From: Sphingomonas pseudosanguinis
GTDB taxonomy: Bacteria > Pseudomonadota > Alphaproteobacteria > Sphingomonadales > Sphingomonadaceae
Reading direction: 5' to 3'
DNA length: 64,000 nucleotides
Assembly: GCF_014196255.1 (NCBI RefSeq)
Contig: NZ_JACIDH010000018.1
Span: 1 to 64,000, forward strand
A model generated the notes under the pieces. It was not told the origin of the DNA and did no database searches. It saw nothing but the letters and a program-made list of their open reading frames with translations. The translations under genes were made by a program, and so were the position numbers. Shown here one piece after another: positions 61,544 through 64,000 of this stretch; positions within the stretch are counted from its first letter, which is position 1; each line of letters begins with the position of its first letter.

Positions 61544-61966
61544 ATGCGTCATCGCGTCGGCGGCCGTAAGCTGCAGCGTACCTCGGCTCATCGTATTGCG
61601 CTTTTCCGCAACATGTCGGCCGCGCTCATCAAGCATGAGCAGATCACCACCACCGTCGCCAAGGCGAAGGAACTGCGTCCCTATGTCGAAAAGCTGGTGA
61701 CGCTGGCCAAGAAGGGCGGTCTGTCGAACCGTCGTCTGGCGCATGCCCGTCTGCTCGACGACGCGCAGCTGGTGAAGCTGTTCGACGTTCTGGCGGCGCG
61801 CTATGCCGACCGTAACGGTGGCTATACCCGCATCATCAAGGCCGGCATCCGCGCGTCGGACGCCTCGCCGATGGCGATCATCGAGTTCGTCGACCGCGAC
61901 GTCTCGGCGAAGGGCCAGGATTCGGGTCCGGTCATGACCGAGGAAGATTTCGACGAAGCCGCGTAA
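61544..61966 (+). CDS. rplQ: 50S ribosomal protein L17
   Basis: A 140-residue protein: [55 protein letters not shown] and a C-terminal acidic tail. GAAGGAACATCCC precedes the ATG. Unlike most genomes, a repeat-bearing gap of 246 bases separates it from rpoA. A terminator follows. Confidence 0.98.
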   Translation: MRHRVGGRKLQRTSAHRIALFRNMSAALIKHEQITTTVAKAKELRPYVEKLVTLAKKGGLSNRRLAHARLLDDAQLVKLFDVLAARYADRNGGYTRIIKAGIRASDASPMAIIEFVDRDVSAKGQDSGPVMTEEDFDEAA

Positions 61967-61999
61967 TCCCTGCGCGTCTTTCGAGACACCTTCGAAAGG

Positions 62000-62030
62000 G
62001 GGCCGTGCCAGCGATGGTGCGGCCCTTTTT
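62000..62030 (+). terminator. Terminator of the rpsM-rpsK-rpoA-rplQ block
   Basis: GGGCCGTGCC and GGTGCGGCCC form a 10-base stem with two wobble pairs, followed by TTTTT. It lies 34 bases after the rplQ stop. Confidence 0.85.
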
Positions 62031-62163
62031 CGTGCCATGCTCCTGTCAATGCAGCATAAATTCGTTATTTCCAACCCAGATTTGCGCAACAATCGTATCT
62101 GATATACGCTCCTGTCACATTGATGAAACGAAATGCAGATGTGAACGATAACAAGGGGGCGGT

Positions 62164-63954
62164 ATGCGCAGACTCTATGCCTTGGTTCCGGCGCTTTTCC
62201 TTGCGGCATGCGGGGGTGGGGAAGACGACACCAGAACGGCCAGCGGGCCGGTAGCGACCGCCGCCAGCGTCAGCACCGAGCAGCCGGTCACCGGCTGTCG
62301 CGCCACATCGGACAACAACCCCTGGGGCGTGCTACCCGTCCGCACCTGGACCCCGGCGTCCGCCGATCCCCCCAATGAACCGTTTCAGGTGCCCGGCACC
62401 GCCTATGGCCCGGCCTTCGAGGCGCGGCTGATCTGGGCGTACGGCATCAATCTGGGCGAGAGCAGCCGCGTCGCCGAATTCGAGATGGCCGATGGCTGTC
62501 GTCGCCGCTTCCGCCTCGCCTCGCTGTCGGCGGACGACATCGCCGCGATCGAGCAGGAGGCCGACAACCACCCGCTGGCCGCCGATACCGCCAGCTATGC
62601 CACCGATTATGATTTCGAGCCGACCAGCCAGGAGGCGCTCGACGCCGGAACGGTGCGCAAGGTCGAAACCCAGCACTTCACCCTGTGGTACGGCGTCAAG
62701 CAGGATGGCTTCAGCTATCGCTGGGCGCGCGACACCAACACGAACTGGGAACAGTTCATCGATGCATCGGGGCAATGGCTGGAAACCATCTGGCTGTGGA
62801 ACCGCGACCTTCTGAACGCGCCCATGCCCTATGCGGAGGGATCGGACCGCAAGAAGGTCAACATGTATGTCTGCGGCACCGGACTGCCCTTCTTCAGCGA
62901 CGGCGACATGGGCGATTGCGGCGCGACCGGGCAGGCGGCGATGTGGGTCAGCGCGCCCAACCTCCAGGCCGGCGGCGTCACCACCACGCATGAGTTCGGC
63001 CATGTCATCCAGTTCCACACCGGCGGTTTCCGCGACAAGCCCGATGCTGGGCCGATCTGGGAAGTGGGGGCGGAGTGGAACGCCTATGTCCTGTCGCCCA
63101 ACTTCGTCGCGTTCATGCCCTCCTATCTGAACAATCTGGAGAATGGGCCGCTCTGGTCGATCGCGCGCTACGGGGCGCAGCCCTTCATGTCCTTCCTCTA
63201 TGACCAGGATTCGACCCGGCCGCTGGTCTGGCGCAGCTGGACCGAGAATCTGCGCAACAGCGATGGCGCGACGACCGAGGATTATATGCAGGCGTTCGTC
63301 CGGCTGGGGCAGGGGGCGGGCCTCTATGCCAACGGCTTCGCCTCCTTCGCTGACGACATGGGCTGGTATGGCGCACGGCTGGCGGGGATGGACTTTATCG
63401 ACCAGCGCGCGCTGATCGATGCGACCACCGCCTCGGCGACCCAGACGCTGGCCTCGCACCTCTATGCGACGCTGGCGGAAGGATCGGGGGCGGGGCAGTA
63501 TCTGTCCTCACCGGCGCGGCCGCTGCTGCAATTCGGCACCCACCTGATACCGCTGACCGCCAATGGCGGGACGGTGCAGGTCACGCTGACCGGCGATACC
63601 ACCGACAATCAGGCCGGCTGGCGCTTTGCGATCGTCGCCATCGAGAATGGGACCAAGGTGACCTATTCCGGATTGGGCGCGGTATCGGGTACGGGCAGCG
63701 CCACCATCTCGCGTCCCGTGCCGCAGGGAGCAAAGCTGTTCCTGACCGTCACCGCGACGCCGGGGGCGTATGAAACGCTGGGCTGGCAGCAGGACGGCGC
63801 GGTCACCGGCACCAAATTCCCCTATCGGGTCGCGATCAGCGGTGCCACCGCGCCGACCGGCGATCCGGCCGCCTGCGCGCCCAACGTCGCTCCCAACACG
63901 TGGACGCTGAACTACAACACCAACGGCAATCAGGAATATGGCCGCCCCTGCTGA
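62164..63954 (+). CDS. Secreted HEFGH-motif lipoprotein, DUF6055-like
   Basis: A 596-residue protein. The signal peptide ends in a lipobox (VPALFLAACGGG, Cys 16). The middle domain (about 160-420) has VETQHFTLWYG, NTNWEQFIDASGQWLETIW, KVNMYVCGTGLPFF and TTTHEFGHVIQFHTGGF (H276, E277, H280), followed by WEVGAEWNAYVL with a possible third Glu ligand. This resembles DUF6055-type secreted proteins with a zinc-peptidase fold. The C-terminal part (about 455-590) is a beta-sandwich-like domain. It is expected on the cell surface or in the periplasm; the substrate is unknown. It follows an unusually AT-rich promoter region (62040-62160). Confidence 0.75.
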   Translation: MRRLYALVPALFLAACGGGEDDTRTASGPVATAASVSTEQPVTGCRATSDNNPWGVLPVRTWTPASADPPNEPFQVPGTAYGPAFEARLIWAYGINLGESSRVAEFEMADGCRRRFRLASLSADDIAAIEQEADNHPLAADTASYATDYDFEPTSQEALDAGTVRKVETQHFTLWYGVKQDGFSYRWARDTNTNWEQFIDASGQWLETIWLWNRDLLNAPMPYAEGSDRKKVNMYVCGTGLPFFSDGDMGDCGATGQAAMWVSAPNLQAGGVTTTHEFGHVIQFHTGGFRDKPDAGPIWEVGAEWNAYVLSPNFVAFMPSYLNNLENGPLWSIARYGAQPFMSFLYDQDSTRPLVWRSWTENLRNSDGATTEDYMQAFVRLGQGAGLYANGFASFADDMGWYGARLAGMDFIDQRALIDATTASATQTLASHLYATLAEGSGAGQYLSSPARPLLQFGTHLIPLTANGGTVQVTLTGDTTDNQAGWRFAIVAIENGTKVTYSGLGAVSGTGSATISRPVPQGAKLFLTVTATPGAYETLGWQQDGAVTGTKFPYRVAISGATAPTGDPAACAPNVAPNTWTLNYNTNGNQEYGRPC

Positions 63955-63963
63955 TCGCTGAAA

Positions 63964-63993
63964 GGAGGGCGTGCCGAGCGTGGTGCGCCCTCC
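63964..63993 (+). terminator. Hairpin after the HEFGH lipoprotein gene
   Basis: GGAGGGCG and CGCCCTCC pair with the inner GTGCC...GGTGC extending the stem. The layout parallels the rplQ terminator. The window ends before any U-tract can be judged. Confidence 0.6.
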
Positions 63994-64000
63994 CGCTATC

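Overview
This window reads as a high-GC alphaproteobacterial chromosome, most likely Sphingomonas or a close relative (Sphingomonadaceae). I infer this from the aerobic (late cobalt insertion) B12 gene set, an F1-ATPase operon atpHAGDC with no Fo genes beside it, the yajC-secD-secF-Mth938 order, a GTA-type endolysin/holin pair, and several families of GC-rich palindromic repeats in almost every longer intergenic gap. Nothing here is a prophage, plasmid or CRISPR locus.

Layout. 1-317: end of an IS5-family element. 398-4945: a GT4 glycosyltransferase, then (minus strand) yajC-secD-secF-Mth938. 5139-6549: tRNA-Pro(GGG), an AT-richer membrane gene, and an RlpA-like lipoprotein. 6668-29789: the centrepiece, an almost complete cobalamin island. 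One B12 riboswitch leads to a Ni/Co permease. A second leads to cobW-cobN-cobG-cobH-cobI-cobJ, an inverted cobK, then cobL-cobE-cobM-cobB-cobA-cobF. cobO-cobU lie on the minus strand, cobC-cobD-cobQ on the plus strand, and a third riboswitch drives DUF1636-cobT-phosphatase-cobS on the minus strand. The set makes the corrin ring from uroporphyrinogen III (CobA, I, G, J, M, F, K, L, H, B), inserts cobalt (CobN), adenosylates (CobO), amidates and adds the aminopropanol arm (CobQ, C, D), and builds the nucleotide loop (CobU, T, S and the phosphatase). CobS/CobT cobaltochelatase subunits, CobR and BluB are not in the window.

29970-46265: an exported S9 peptidase overlapping a secreted GH2 beta-galactosidase; a MerC-like protein; a ROK fructokinase; a GH108 muramidase with a 3TM holin; a retropepsin-PDZ protein; a small HELTH-motif protein with a tiny membrane partner; an isolated CpaF ATPase; an S1C protease; an HExxH-TPR protein; and an Ada gene whose methyltransferase end is missing next to a repeat element.

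46484-52270: the F1-ATPase operon, with three small extra genes (ABM-type monooxygenase, lipoprotein, Cys-rich 60-mer) threaded between atpA, atpG, atpD and atpC. 52599-58718: priA, a GAF-PAS-GGDEF protein and a two-component system. 58886-63954: a small membrane protein, rpsM-rpsK-rpoA-rplQ, and a secreted HEFGH-motif lipoprotein.

The signals most worth a second look are: a dispersed repeat absorbed in frame into cobN; cobK inverted inside the cob operon with its start codon overlapping that of cobL; a 15-base AT-rich motif shared (14/15) by the Ni/Co permease leader and the merC promoter; the truncated ada; the uncharacterised six-cysteine DUF1636 protein under B12 control; and the accessory genes inside the ATP synthase operon.
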